From Kroppenstedtia sanguinis (GTDB taxonomy: Bacteria > Bacillota > Bacilli > Thermoactinomycetales > DSM-45169), in NCBI RefSeq assembly GCF_050433445.1, contig NZ_JBNPXF010000010.1, positions 41,166 to 105,165 of the forward strand: 64,000 bases of DNA, given 5' to 3'. The position numbers and the translations under genes are program-made. A model generated the notes under the pieces. That model was not told the DNA's origin. It saw nothing but the letters and a program-made list of their open reading frames with translations, and did no database searches. How positions within the stretch are numbered: the first letter of the stretch is position 1; every line of letters begins with the position of its first letter. Positions 41,061 to 49,582 of this stretch are shown piece after piece.

Positions 41061-41414
41061 ATGAGCTTACACGTAGAGATTTCGCAACAACGGGACGTAC
41101 TTGTCGTGCGTCTGGATGGAGAGTTGGATCATCATTCAGCTGCAGAGGTACGAGAACGGATCGACCAAGAATGGTCCAAAGGAATCCACGGACATATGGT
41201 TTTAAACTTATCCAAACTAACCTTTATGGACAGCTCAGGACTGGGAGTGATCCTGGGTCGTTATCGTAGAATCTCTGAAATGGGTGGAAAAATGGTTCTT
41301 TGTGCCGTTCAGCCTTCGATGTTCCGTTTGTTTGAATTGTCGGGAATGATGAAAATCCTTCCCTTTTACGAAGATGAGCAAACAGCTCTCAATGTCTGTG
41401 GGGTGGCATCATGA
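41061..41414 (+). CDS. spoIIAA: Anti-anti-sigma factor SpoIIAA
   Basis: STAS-domain protein of 117 residues. It binds SpoIIAB and frees SigF once dephosphorylated by SpoIIE in the forespore. The phosphorylated serine is S58 in FMDSSGLGVILG. AGGGGGAAGAG precedes ATG 41061. Its stop overlaps spoIIAB by 4 bp (ATGA), which couples translation of the partner switch. Confidence 0.96.
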   Translation: MSLHVEISQQRDVLVVRLDGELDHHSAAEVRERIDQEWSKGIHGHMVLNLSKLTFMDSSGLGVILGRYRRISEMGGKMVLCAVQPSMFRLFELSGMMKILPFYEDEQTALNVCGVAS

Positions 41415-41866
41415 ATTTAGTACATACCAATTTCATGGAGATGAAGTTTGCTAGCCGTTCAGAGAACGAATCTTTCGCCAGGGTGGCGGTAGCCTCTTTT
41501 GTTTCCCAACTGGATCCAACAATGGAAGAGCTGACCGATATAAAAACGGTGGTTTCGGAAGCGGTCACCAATGCGATTATTCATGGTTACGAGGAGAGGA
41601 CCGACGGTGAGATCACGATCCGAACTGAAATCGATGGGAGTCGGATCAGCATTCAGATCGAGGATCAAGGAGTAGGTATGGCAGATGTGGACAGGGCACG
41701 TCAACCTCTCTTCACTACCAAGCCGGAACTGGAACGTTCAGGGATGGGATTTACCATCATGGAAAACTTTATGGACCAAGTGGAGGTTATCTCCGGTGCG
41801 GGCAAGGGAACGAGCGTACGTATGGTGAAAGATTTAAAAACCCACCGCCAGGCTGTTGGAAACTGA
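41411..41866 (+). CDS. spoIIAB: Anti-sigma-F factor and kinase SpoIIAB
   Basis: GHKL-fold serine kinase of 151 residues that holds SigF and phosphorylates SpoIIAA. ATP-site motifs are SEAVTNAIIHGYE (N box), DQGVGM (G1) and GMGFTIMENFMD (G2). It is coupled to spoIIAA upstream and lies 8 bp before sigF. Size and order equal the Bacillus operon. Confidence 0.96.
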   Translation: MNLVHTNFMEMKFASRSENESFARVAVASFVSQLDPTMEELTDIKTVVSEAVTNAIIHGYEERTDGEITIRTEIDGSRISIQIEDQGVGMADVDRARQPLFTTKPELERSGMGFTIMENFMDQVEVISGAGKGTSVRMVKDLKTHRQAVGN

Positions 41867-41874
41867 GGGCGGCC

Positions 41875-42642
41875 ATGGAATCTGATGTGCGCAATTCCCG
41901 CCATAAGCACCTGTCGGACAATGAAGTGAAAGAGCTGATTCAAAAAAGCCAAAAAGGGGATACGGAGGCACGGGATCGACTGGTTCAGCATAACATCCGG
42001 CTCGTGTGGTCTGTGGTGCAACGTTTTCTGAACCGGGGTTATGAAGCGGAAGATCTCTTTCAAATCGGTTGTATCGGTCTCCTGAAAGCCGTGGACAAAT
42101 TTGATCTCACTTATGATGTGAAGTTTTCCACTTATGCGGTACCGATGATTATCGGAGAGATTCAACGATTTCTGCGAGATGACGGCATGGTGAAGGTGAG
42201 CCGCTCCCTCAAGGAACTGTCCAATCGGATTCGCAAGGTGAAGGATGAGATGACGAAAGGATTGGGCCGTTCTCCGACCATCCAGGAGCTGTCTGAAGAG
42301 ATGGAGGTGACGCCGGAGGAAATTGTGTTTGCCCAGGAGGCAAACCGCATGCCTACTTCCATCCATGAGACGGTCTATGAGAATGACGGGGATCCGATCA
42401 CCTTGATGGATCAGATAGCTGATGAAGAGGAGGGAGAGGGCTGGTTTGATCGCATGGCTTTAAAAGAGGCGATCCGCCAGTTGGAAGAGAGAGAGCGTTT
42501 GATCGTATATCTCCGCTTCTTCAAAGATCAGACTCAGTCGGAAGTGGCACAACGGCTGGGGATTTCTCAGGTTCAGGTCTCCCGTTTGGAGAAAAAGATT
42601 ATTCGCCGCATGCGAGATGCCATCGACGACGGTGAGGTTTGA
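41875..42642 (+). CDS. sigF: RNA polymerase sigma-F factor
   Basis: First forespore-specific sigma factor; 255 residues. Regions 2 (RFLNRGYEAEDLFQIGCIGL), 3 (RDDGMVKVSRSLKELSNRI) and 4 (LRFFKDQTQSEVAQRLGISQ, helix-turn-helix near the end) are all present. Start ATG 41875 has GAGGGCGGCC upstream. A terminator follows the stop by 9 bp, so spoVAA is probably read from its own promoter. Confidence 0.96.
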   Translation: MESDVRNSRHKHLSDNEVKELIQKSQKGDTEARDRLVQHNIRLVWSVVQRFLNRGYEAEDLFQIGCIGLLKAVDKFDLTYDVKFSTYAVPMIIGEIQRFLRDDGMVKVSRSLKELSNRIRKVKDEMTKGLGRSPTIQELSEEMEVTPEEIVFAQEANRMPTSIHETVYENDGDPITLMDQIADEEEGEGWFDRMALKEAIRQLEERERLIVYLRFFKDQTQSEVAQRLGISQVQVSRLEKKIIRRMRDAIDDGEV

Positions 42643-42651
42643 AAAAAAGGG

Positions 42652-42677
42652 AAGCACCCTAAGAGGGTGCTTTTTTG
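42652..42677 (+). terminator. Intrinsic terminator after sigF
   Basis: AAGCACCCT (42652-42660) and AGGGTGCTT (42664-42672) around AAG, followed by six T. Confidence 0.92.
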
Positions 42678-42725
42678 TATGGGGAGCCGGGACCGGTTAC
42701 ATACTACCTGAGGGGAGGGAGCGCC

Positions 42726-43352
42726 ATGAGTGCCAGGCAAGTGTTTATACAGATGAAAAAAAGAATACTGGCTCGACACGGACAAATCCTGCGGGTAGGG
42801 GATGTCTCCCAAGTGTTGGCAGAGTCAGATCGGGAACAGATCGAAAGTCTTCCCATCAGTCGGTTTGGCCCAGAAGAAGGAAATCGGGCCGTAGTGGAAC
42901 TGATGGATGTGGTTCGCATCATCCAAGGGGAATTTCCTGATTTAGATATTCGGACGGTGGGACATCCACAAGTCTTGATCGAATTGAAGAAAAACGGTCC
43001 GCAGCCCCGCTGGATCGCGGTGGCAGCAGTCTGGCTGTTGATGTTTGTCGGGGCGGGACTGGCCATTATGAATTTCCATGCGGATGTCAGTATGAAAGAG
43101 GTTCATGAACGGATCTATTATCTCATGACTGGAAGGCACCATTCCCGGCCGCTGATTCTGCAAATCCCGTATTCTTTGGGGATGGGTCTGGGCATGGTAT
43201 TGTTTTTTAATCACCTCTTCAAAAGGAAGTTTAACGAGGAACCCAGTCCCTTGGAACTGGAGGTTTTTATGTATCAGGAGAGTATCGATCAATATGTGAT
43301 CGATCATGAGAAAACGAAAGGACAAAAACGTTCCCATGTTCCTTCTGGTTGA
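42726..43352 (+). CDS. spoVAA: Stage V sporulation protein AA
   Basis: Forespore membrane protein of the dipicolinate channel locus; 208 residues. A soluble N-terminal domain (about 1-95) is followed by two transmembrane helices (about 99-118 and 143-160) and a charged C-terminal tail. ATG 42726 is preceded by GGAGGGAG; the frame open upstream lacks a start site. Overlaps spoVAB by 17 bp. Confidence 0.9.
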   Translation: MSARQVFIQMKKRILARHGQILRVGDVSQVLAESDREQIESLPISRFGPEEGNRAVVELMDVVRIIQGEFPDLDIRTVGHPQVLIELKKNGPQPRWIAVAAVWLLMFVGAGLAIMNFHADVSMKEVHERIYYLMTGRHHSRPLILQIPYSLGMGLGMVLFFNHLFKRKFNEEPSPLELEVFMYQESIDQYVIDHEKTKGQKRSHVPSG

Positions 43353-43761
43353 TTTGGCACTGGTTTTCATCGGATTGGCTGGAGGAGTTGTAGTAGGGGG
43401 CGGTTTGGTTGCGTTTTTGACCGTATTGGATATCGTTCCGCGGCTGACGGTTCTCACCGACAGCCGGCAGCAGGTCCGTCTGTATGAGATCGCCTTTGTT
43501 CTGGGAGCTGTCGTATTCACCTGGATGGATTTTCGGGAATGGGCGGTCTTTTTGCCTCCAATCAGCACGGTGGCGATCGGATTATTGTCAGGTGTTTTTA
43601 TCGGGCTGTTGGCGGGGGCATTGACTGAGGTGGTCAATGTTTTGCCGATCCTTGCCAAGCGGATCGGAATGGAGTCCAAGGTTTTCTGTTTATTGTTGGC
43701 GATGGTATTGGGAAAAGTGGTGGGGTCCTTGTTCCAGTGGATCGTCTTTGTCTCTGATTGA
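43336..43761 (+). CDS. spoVAB: Stage V sporulation protein AB
   Basis: Small integral membrane protein, about 141 residues with four transmembrane helices (LALVFIGLAGGVVVGGGLVAFL start). I use ATG 43336 because homologues begin close to the first helix; ATG 43306 is possible and neither has a good ribosome-binding site, as expected for coupling to spoVAA. In Bacillus the next genes are spoVAC-AF, but here they are missing and repeats fill the gap to lysA. Confidence 0.88.
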   Translation: MFLLVDLALVFIGLAGGVVVGGGLVAFLTVLDIVPRLTVLTDSRQQVRLYEIAFVLGAVVFTWMDFREWAVFLPPISTVAIGLLSGVFIGLLAGALTEVVNVLPILAKRIGMESKVFCLLLAMVLGKVVGSLFQWIVFVSD

Positions 43762-43804
43762 AACAGGGAGTTCTATCCATCTTGACGCCGATACAAAAAA
43801 ATTA

Positions 43805-43985
43805 GGCGTGTTGATTAGCTATAATTTAGGTGGGGGAGATCGTGTTCACCCACGCTCCAATGCCATCCAACAAGGAAGTATAAACCATGATTTCGTTTCA
43901 AATTGTAGTGCCTGTGAAGGTACAAAGGTCGCTTTGGCAGTACATGACTCCCTTCCGCCACTCATTTTTTTAATTAATCAATGCC
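43805..43985 (+). repeat. Family B repeat, copy B2, with terminal inverted repeats
   Basis: GGC/TGTTGATTA (43805-43817) is inverted at TTAATCAATGCC (43974-43985). The interior carries TTTAGGTGG, AGATCGTGTTC, ATTGTAGTGCCTGTG and ACAAAGGTCGCTT, shared with 28866-29051. GTGCC and GGTAC (43908-43922) form a small hairpin. No gene is encoded. Confidence 0.6.
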
Positions 43986-44221
43986 TTGACTTTAGAGGTT
44001 TAAAGGTTGTCGGAAATTGAATTTCAGCAATTGGATCCTAAGCATTTTATCTGCGAAGTCACCCCTTCCGCGCTCTTGGCATGGAATTTGTAATGTGGTA
44101 ATCTGGTCTAAATTTAGCCACAGAATAAGGGGAGAGATGTCGATGGTCGGGAATTGCTCTTCCCTGAACTGGCTATTGATGTTTCGGGCGCTGTAGGTTC
44201 ATTCATTCAAGTTTTATAGCC

Positions 44222-44312
44222 ATAAAGGGGGGGTTTACATGGAATCACTTTGGTTCGCAAGAACTTTGGCGCCGAAGGTGAAACCCCATCCTGACCGGCT
44301 CGACCTAGAACC
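44222..44312 (+). repeat. Family A hairpin repeat, copy A5
   Basis: AAAGGGGGGGTTTACATGGA at the left and AAGGTGAAACCCCATCC, then TGACCGGC, at the right match copy A1. The outer stem GGGGGGTTT/AAACCCC(A)TCC encloses GTTC-GCAA-GAAC and TTTGGC/GCCGAA hairpins. It ends about 30 nt before lysA, so it may be in its leader. 43986-44221 holds only a GGCTAT...ATAGCC inverted repeat (44171-44221). Confidence 0.6.
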
Positions 44313-44344
44313 AGACACGCCCGAGTTGGAGAGGAGCGGAAGGG

Positions 44345-45667
44345 ATGAAACTGCGTGGAACTAGTCGCATCAATGAACAAGGACATTTAGAGATCGGGGG
44401 ATGTGATACGGTGGAATTATCCCACCGTTTTGGCACGCCCCTGTATGTAATGGATGAAATGATGATCCGACGACAGGTCCGCTCCTTTGTGGAAGCTTTT
44501 GAAAGGACGGGACTTTCCTATCGGGTGGCCTATGCCAGCAAGGCCTTCAGTACATTGGCGATGTGCCGATTAGTGGCAGAAGAGGGCCTTTATTTAGATG
44601 TGGTTTCTGACGGAGAACTTTATACTGCATTACAGGCGGGCTTTCCTCCAGAGCGAATCTATTTCCACGGTAACAATAAAACGTTAGATGAACTTGTGAT
44701 GGCACTGGATGCAGGGATTGGCCGGTTTGTGGTTGATAATTTTACGGAGCTGACGTTGCTGAATCAGCTGGCCCAGGATCGGGGGCGCCGGGCGAAGGTA
44801 ATCTTGCGAACCACTCCCGGAGTGGAAGCTCATACCCATCACTATATCCAAACTGGGCAGGAAGACTCCAAGTTCGGTTTCGATTTGGAAAGCGGCCAGG
44901 TTCACGAAGCCCTAAAACAATGTTTAACAGCGGAAGGATTGGAGCCAGAAGGGTTCCATTGCCATATTGGTTCCCAGATTTTTGAATCTGATGGATTTCG
45001 CTTGGCGGTTAGGAAAATGGCTGCACTGGCTGCTGAGTGCCGACAAGCCCTGGGATTTCGGACGAGGATCCTCAATTTGGGCGGTGGATTTGGGATCGGG
45101 TATAACGAAAAGGATCATCCAATGCCGGTAGATCACTATATTGCAGCTATTGCTGAAGAGGTGCGCAAGGGATTTGCCAATGAGGATCTTCCACAAATCT
45201 GGTTGGAACCTGGACGAAGCATTGTGGGAGAGGCTGGCACCACTTTATATCGAGTGGGCACGGTGAAGGAGATTCCTGGTCTACGCAAGTATGTCGCTGT
45301 GGATGGAGGAATGAATGACAACCCCCGCCCGGCGCTGTATCATGCTTCCTATGAGGCTTCCTTGGCCAATCGGGCAGAAGAAGAGCCCACCGAGACAGTA
45401 TCGATTGCGGGAAAGCTTTGCGAATCTGGGGATATGTTGATTTGGGATGTTCCCTTGCCTTCAGTAAAAACTGGTGACCTGCTGGCCGTGAGTTGTACCG
45501 GGGCTTACAATTATTCGATGGCGAATAACTACAACCGGCTCCGTCGCCCAGCGGTGGTTTTTGTCCGGGAAGGGGAAGCTTTGGAAGTGGTGCGTCGGGA
45601 GACGTTGGAGGATCTGATTCGAAATGACCAGATTCCCGGAAGAATGGGGAAACTGGAGTATCGTTGA
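44345..45667 (+). CDS. lysA: Diaminopimelate decarboxylase
   Basis: PLP enzyme that converts meso-diaminopimelate to lysine; 440 residues. K66 in AYASKAFS binds PLP. HIGSQI, GGGFGIGY and EPGRSIVGEAG form the phosphate and substrate sites, and CESGDM with the C-terminal Tyr segment YNYSMANNYN completes the dimer site. ATG 44345 follows a GGAGAGGAGCGGAAGGG tract. Location after the spoVA locus equals Bacillus. Upstream lies a family A repeat, not a recognisable lysine riboswitch. Confidence 0.95.
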   Translation: MKLRGTSRINEQGHLEIGGCDTVELSHRFGTPLYVMDEMMIRRQVRSFVEAFERTGLSYRVAYASKAFSTLAMCRLVAEEGLYLDVVSDGELYTALQAGFPPERIYFHGNNKTLDELVMALDAGIGRFVVDNFTELTLLNQLAQDRGRRAKVILRTTPGVEAHTHHYIQTGQEDSKFGFDLESGQVHEALKQCLTAEGLEPEGFHCHIGSQIFESDGFRLAVRKMAALAAECRQALGFRTRILNLGGGFGIGYNEKDHPMPVDHYIAAIAEEVRKGFANEDLPQIWLEPGRSIVGEAGTTLYRVGTVKEIPGLRKYVAVDGGMNDNPRPALYHASYEASLANRAEEEPTETVSIAGKLCESGDMLIWDVPLPSVKTGDLLAVSCTGAYNYSMANNYNRLRRPAVVFVREGEALEVVRRETLEDLIRNDQIPGRMGKLEYR

Positions 45668-45706
45668 TGCCATTGGGATGACCACAATAGGATCTATGAA
45701 CTATTT

Positions 45707-45730
45707 GCCTCCTGCATCAGGAGGCTTTTT
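45707..45730 (+). terminator. Intrinsic terminator after lysA
   Basis: GCCTCCTG (45707-45714) and CAGGAGGC (45718-45725) with a CAT loop and five T. Confidence 0.92.
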
Positions 45731-45900
45731 AGCAAATCTCATCTCTTTCATATTGAACAGGATCAGGAGCATTAGTATACTATTTTTTGAAATGGATCTG
45801 ATTTATAGGAAGATGGGTTTCCCTTTGGAAAACATCTGCAGGATGTCTGGCGTTTGAATAAAAACACCGGATTTATATGGTGGAAAGGGTGATCCCTGTT

Positions 45901-46977
45901 TTGAGGATGATCGGCGAAGGTGGGTGGAAGAGGACAGCAGTCGTTGTGGTGACATCTTTGGGTCTAGCCTTCTCCATTTGGCCGACGAATCTTGTTCATG
46001 CAGACAAGAAGTCCGAGTTGGAAAAGAAGTTGGATGATGTCGAGAAAAGCCAAACTCAAAAAGAAAAAGAGATTGCAGAACTGAAAAAAGAAATTGATGA
46101 CTACAAAAAGGATTTGAGCTCCCTGGAGCAGGAACTGGAGAAAGCGAAGACAGAGGAGAGAAAGAAAGAGAAGATTTTGAAGAAAGCCGAAAAGGAACTG
46201 GACAAATATGATGATAAATATAAAACGAGTGTCCGTTCCATGTATGTCCACAGTGGAACCAATCAGATGCAGGTTCTACTGGAGTCGAAATCTTTCGGGG
46301 AATTCTTGGCCAGATATGAAATTCTCCGCCTGATCCTCAAACAGAATTACGGAGAAGTGAAAAAGTATTACGATCGAAAGGAAAAGGCGGAGAAAGCGGA
46401 CAAAGAGGTGAAAGAGTCCAGGAAAAAAGTAGAGAAAAAAGCACAAGAAGCGAAAAAAGAGTATGATAAAATGGTAGCCTTGATGGAGAAGAACCAAGAT
46501 AAACTGAGTTCTCTGAAGCATGAAGAGGGGGATTACCGGAAGGAACTGTCTGAATTGAATTTGGAGCACTTGAAGGCGGGCTCTTTTTCTTTTCAGGGTC
46601 CTCTGAGTCGTCCGGCAGGAGGTCATATCTCATCCGGTTATGGATATCGCGGAAGTGAGTTCCATACAGGGATCGATTTTGCAAACGGTCAAGGCTCCCC
46701 AATTTATGCGGCTGCTAACGGACGGGTGATCCGTGCTCAAAGTTGCAGTTGCGGTTATGGTTACTATATCATGATCGATCATGGTGGCGGTATTTTCAGT
46801 CTCTACGCCCACATGTATTCCTGGCAATCCAAGGTGTCTGTGGGGAGTGTGGTGAAAAAGGGACAACGGATCGCCTCGATCGGAAACAACGGACGTTCCA
46901 CAGGTCCTCATCTTCATTTTGAAGTGCATGAAGGACGCCCCGGTAACTATGTAAATCCCCATAAATATTTGCAATGA
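45901..46977 (+). CDS. Secreted M23 peptidase with coiled-coil (EnvC/CwlO-like)
   Basis: About 358 residues: signal peptide (about 8-35, cleavage near HA-DKK), a long Lys/Glu coiled coil (about 38-235), then a LytM/M23 zinc endopeptidase domain. The zinc ligands are H and D in HTGIDFA and the HxH pair in HLHFEVH, with YAHM between. The domain likely cleaves peptidoglycan cross-bridges under coiled-coil control. TTG 45901 fits an AAAGGGTGA site about 8 nt upstream; ATG 45877 lacks one. Single-gene unit with terminators on both sides. Confidence 0.88.
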   Translation: MRMIGEGGWKRTAVVVVTSLGLAFSIWPTNLVHADKKSELEKKLDDVEKSQTQKEKEIAELKKEIDDYKKDLSSLEQELEKAKTEERKKEKILKKAEKELDKYDDKYKTSVRSMYVHSGTNQMQVLLESKSFGEFLARYEILRLILKQNYGEVKKYYDRKEKAEKADKEVKESRKKVEKKAQEAKKEYDKMVALMEKNQDKLSSLKHEEGDYRKELSELNLEHLKAGSFSFQGPLSRPAGGHISSGYGYRGSEFHTGIDFANGQGSPIYAAANGRVIRAQSCSCGYGYYIMIDHGGGIFSLYAHMYSWQSKVSVGSVVKKGQRIASIGNNGRSTGPHLHFEVHEGRPGNYVNPHKYLQ

Positions 46978-46983
46978 AACCTG

Positions 46984-47010
46984 CCCTCTTCCATTCGGAA
47001 GGGGGTTTTT
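46984..47010 (+). terminator. Intrinsic terminator after the M23 peptidase
   Basis: CCCTCTTCC (46984-46992) pairs with GGAAGGGGG (46997-47005), ATTC loop, five T. Confidence 0.88.
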
Positions 47011-47117
47011 GAAGTATGGAGAATTTGTGCCTGTTAACGGCTCGAAGCTATAGAAATACCGGGAGTGTGGTAGAATGATGGATGTCAAAAGGTATACAGA
47101 GAGAGGAGGTACTCCCA

Positions 47118-48074
47118 ATGAATCGATCGATTCGGGGAATGTCTATTCTGGGAGCGGCGGGAACTTTGCTGATTGTCTTGATGGGGGCATTGGTAACCAA
47201 GACCGGTTCCGAAGACGGATGTGGGAACACCTGGCCCTTCTGTCACGGCGAAATTTTACCCAGCTACCATACTCTGGAGTTGTGGATTGAATATAGTCAC
47301 CGGATTGTTTCTGGACTGGTCGGTTTGATCGTTGTGGTAGCCTCAGTCGGAGCTTGGATTTTGTACAAAAAAAACTTTACTGTCAAGTTCTTAGCATTTA
47401 ACAGTGTGTTTTTTATCCTTTTGCAGGGTCTGCTCGGAGCGGCAGCAGTGATTTGGGGACAGTCAGATGCTGTGTTGGCTCTTCACTTCGGCATTTCCCT
47501 CTTGTCCTTTGCCAGTATACTCCTGCTGGCGTTGGTTCTGACCCGGATAAATCGTCAGGGATCTTCCCGAAGTAGCAGTGCTTCGTCTGTGTCCCCAGGG
47601 TTGAAATATGGAATATGGGGCTTGGCCGTTTATACCTATGTGGTCGTCTATACCGGTGCCTATGTCCGGCATACAGGTTCCAGTTTGGGTTGTGCCGACT
47701 GGCCTTTGTGCGGAAATAGCTGGGTACCGGATCTGTTCAGTCAAGTGGGAGTACAATTGACTCACCGCCTGTTTGCCGGTCTGTTGTTCCTGTTTACGAT
47801 TTGGTTATGGTGGGTGGTCAGGAAAAAATATCCCCAGCGGAAGGATTTAAACCGGGGGGCACGCTGGTCTGTTATTTTGACCTTTCTTCAAGTGTTGACC
47901 GGCGGTGCAATCGTTTTGACCAAGCTGGAATTGATGGTGGCTCTCGTCCATGCGACTTTGATCTGTCTCTTCTTTTCTGTGATCTGTTATCTTTGTATGC
48001 AAGTGGGTCTGCCCTGGAAGGGAAACCAAGCTTCTTCGCTTCCGAAAGGGAATCGCGATCCCTTAACTCCATGA
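47118..48074 (+). CDS. ctaA: Heme A synthase
   Basis: Membrane enzyme converting heme O to heme A for aa3-type oxidases; 318 residues with eight transmembrane helices. The Gram-positive Cys pair is seen in CGNTWPFC, and heme-ligand histidines in YSHRIVSG, ALHFGIS, THRLFAG and VHATLIC. A second CADWPLC pair lies in the C-terminal half. AGGAGGT lies 7 nt before ATG 47118. It stands alone, without ctaB beside it. Confidence 0.94.
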   Translation: MNRSIRGMSILGAAGTLLIVLMGALVTKTGSEDGCGNTWPFCHGEILPSYHTLELWIEYSHRIVSGLVGLIVVVASVGAWILYKKNFTVKFLAFNSVFFILLQGLLGAAAVIWGQSDAVLALHFGISLLSFASILLLALVLTRINRQGSSRSSSASSVSPGLKYGIWGLAVYTYVVVYTGAYVRHTGSSLGCADWPLCGNSWVPDLFSQVGVQLTHRLFAGLLFLFTIWLWWVVRKKYPQRKDLNRGARWSVILTFLQVLTGGAIVLTKLELMVALVHATLICLFFSVICYLCMQVGLPWKGNQASSLPKGNRDPLTP

Positions 48075-48142
48075 TGTGATATCGCCATACTGGATTGGGT
48101 ATGCTATACTGTAAACGCATCACTCAATTGAATGCTGTTTTA

Positions 48143-48276
48143 CATCCTTCGGGGCGGGGTGAAATTCCCGACCGACGGTGATGGAGGGGTCTCCCTCCTC
48201 AGTCCGTGACCCGCGATTGCGGTGGATCCGGTGAAACTCCGGGGCCGACAGTTAAAGTCTGGATGGGAGAAGGATG
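48143..48276 (+). ncRNA. FMN riboswitch (RFN element)
   Basis: CATCCTTC (48143-48150) closes with GAAGGATG (48269-48276). The core has the conserved GGGGCGGGGTGAAATTCCCG start, ACCGACGGTGAT, GACCCGCGA, GGATCCGGTGAAACTCCGG and GCCGACAGTTAAAGTCTGG blocks. It precedes ribD and a terminator, so FMN binding should stop transcription of ribDE-BA-H. Confidence 0.96.
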
Positions 48277-48402
48277 AAGGGGAACACGGGTGCCTATTGT
48301 GGCAGTGGTGATGTTTTGCTGTGGCCGCTGCCTGCAAAAAATCGGTTTTTAAGTTGAAACCGAGGGTATTCCGGTGTTTTCATATCCTGTTTCCCTGTTT
48401 TC

Positions 48403-48434
48403 AAAAAGCCCTGATGGAAAGGGCTTTTTTTATT
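48403..48434 (+). terminator. Riboswitch-controlled terminator before ribD
   Basis: AAAAAGCCCT and AGGGCTTTTT form the stem around GATGGAA, followed by a T run. It lies between the FMN riboswitch and the ribD start. Confidence 0.88.
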
Positions 48435-48455
48435 TGACTTCAGGGGGGAGTCTCC

Positions 48456-49562
48456 TTGAGCATGAATTGGACAGAAGAGGAACGGTGGATGGAGTTGGCA
48501 CTTCGCTTGGCGGAGGCGACCCGTGGACAGACGTCTCCCAATCCCCTTGTGGGAGCTGTGGTGGTGAAGGACGGCCAATTGTTGGGCGCCGGGGCCCATT
48601 TGAAAGCGGGGACCCCTCATGCGGAGGTGCATGCCCTGGAACAAGCAGGGAAGGCGGCGGAGGGGAGCACTCTTTATGTCACTCTTGAACCATGTAATCA
48701 TGAGGGGCGGACTCCCCCCTGCACCGAGCGATTAATCGCCTCGGGAGTGAGACAGGTGGTAGTGGGAAGCACCGATCCAGACCCGTTGGTGTCGGGAAGA
48801 GGTGTGCAACGGCTCCGGGAAGCCGGTTTGTCGGTAAAGACCGAGGTGCTTGCGGATCGATGCATCCGATTGAATGAGGCCTATTTTCACCATCGTCGCA
48901 CAGGATTTCCCTTCGTCACCTTGAAAGCAGCCGTCACCCTCGACGGAAAGACGGCCACCTCTGCCGGAGACAGCCGTTGGGTGACAGGGGAAGCATCCAG
49001 GGAAGAGGTGCATCGGCTGCGTCATCAACATGATGCGGTTCTGATCGGCTCCGGGACCGCTTGGCACGATCGGCCGCAGCTGACGGTCCGGTTGCCGGGA
49101 GGCGGTAAAAATCCCCTGCGGGTCGTGGTGGACAGCCAGCTCCGCATTCCCTTGAACAGTCCGTTGGCAGAGGTGAAGTCTGCTTTTACTTGGGTGTTTT
49201 GTACCGACGAGGCGGATCCCGGACGAGAAGCGGCCTTGACAGCTCAGGGGATACGTGTATTTCGAACAGGGGCGGGCTCGCAGGTGAAGCTGGCATCGGT
49301 TTTTCGCCGTTTAGGTCAAGAAGGGATCGTCTCAGTACTGACGGAGAGCGGTGGGGAATTAAACGCATCGCTGTTGCGAGAAGGGTGGGTAAACCGGGTG
49401 ATGTTTTTCATTGCACCCAAGATTTTAGGGGGCCGAGACAGCCTGACTGCTGTCGAGGGGGCACCGGTGGCGCAAATGAAAGAAGCTCTCTCACTGGAAG
49501 ATGTATCTGTGGATCTCTTTGGCCAGGATATTTGTGTCACTGGAATTCCCCGCAAGCCTTGA
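48456..49562 (+). CDS. ribD: Bifunctional riboflavin deaminase/reductase RibD
   Basis: Second and third steps of riboflavin synthesis; 368 residues. The deaminase domain (about 1-145) has the zinc site HAEVHAL and LEPCNHEGRTPPC. The reductase domain (about 148-368) has VTLKAAVTLDGKTA and the NADPH-binding GGGKNPLRVV. The start is TTG 48456 (GGGGAG 5 nt upstream) or ATG 48462; both give the same protein apart from two residues. First gene behind the FMN riboswitch. Confidence 0.95.
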   Translation: MSMNWTEEERWMELALRLAEATRGQTSPNPLVGAVVVKDGQLLGAGAHLKAGTPHAEVHALEQAGKAAEGSTLYVTLEPCNHEGRTPPCTERLIASGVRQVVVGSTDPDPLVSGRGVQRLREAGLSVKTEVLADRCIRLNEAYFHHRRTGFPFVTLKAAVTLDGKTATSAGDSRWVTGEASREEVHRLRHQHDAVLIGSGTAWHDRPQLTVRLPGGGKNPLRVVVDSQLRIPLNSPLAEVKSAFTWVFCTDEADPGREAALTAQGIRVFRTGAGSQVKLASVFRRLGQEGIVSVLTESGGELNASLLREGWVNRVMFFIAPKILGGRDSLTAVEGAPVAQMKEALSLEDVSVDLFGQDICVTGIPRKP

Positions 49563-49582
49563 TGGAAAGGAAGGGATGCTTT

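Noticed and set aside
44101..44344. Lysine riboswitch upstream of lysA
   Set aside because: Only GCCGAAGG is reminiscent. The AGAGGTGC start and the other conserved blocks are missing, and the sequence fits repeat family A instead.
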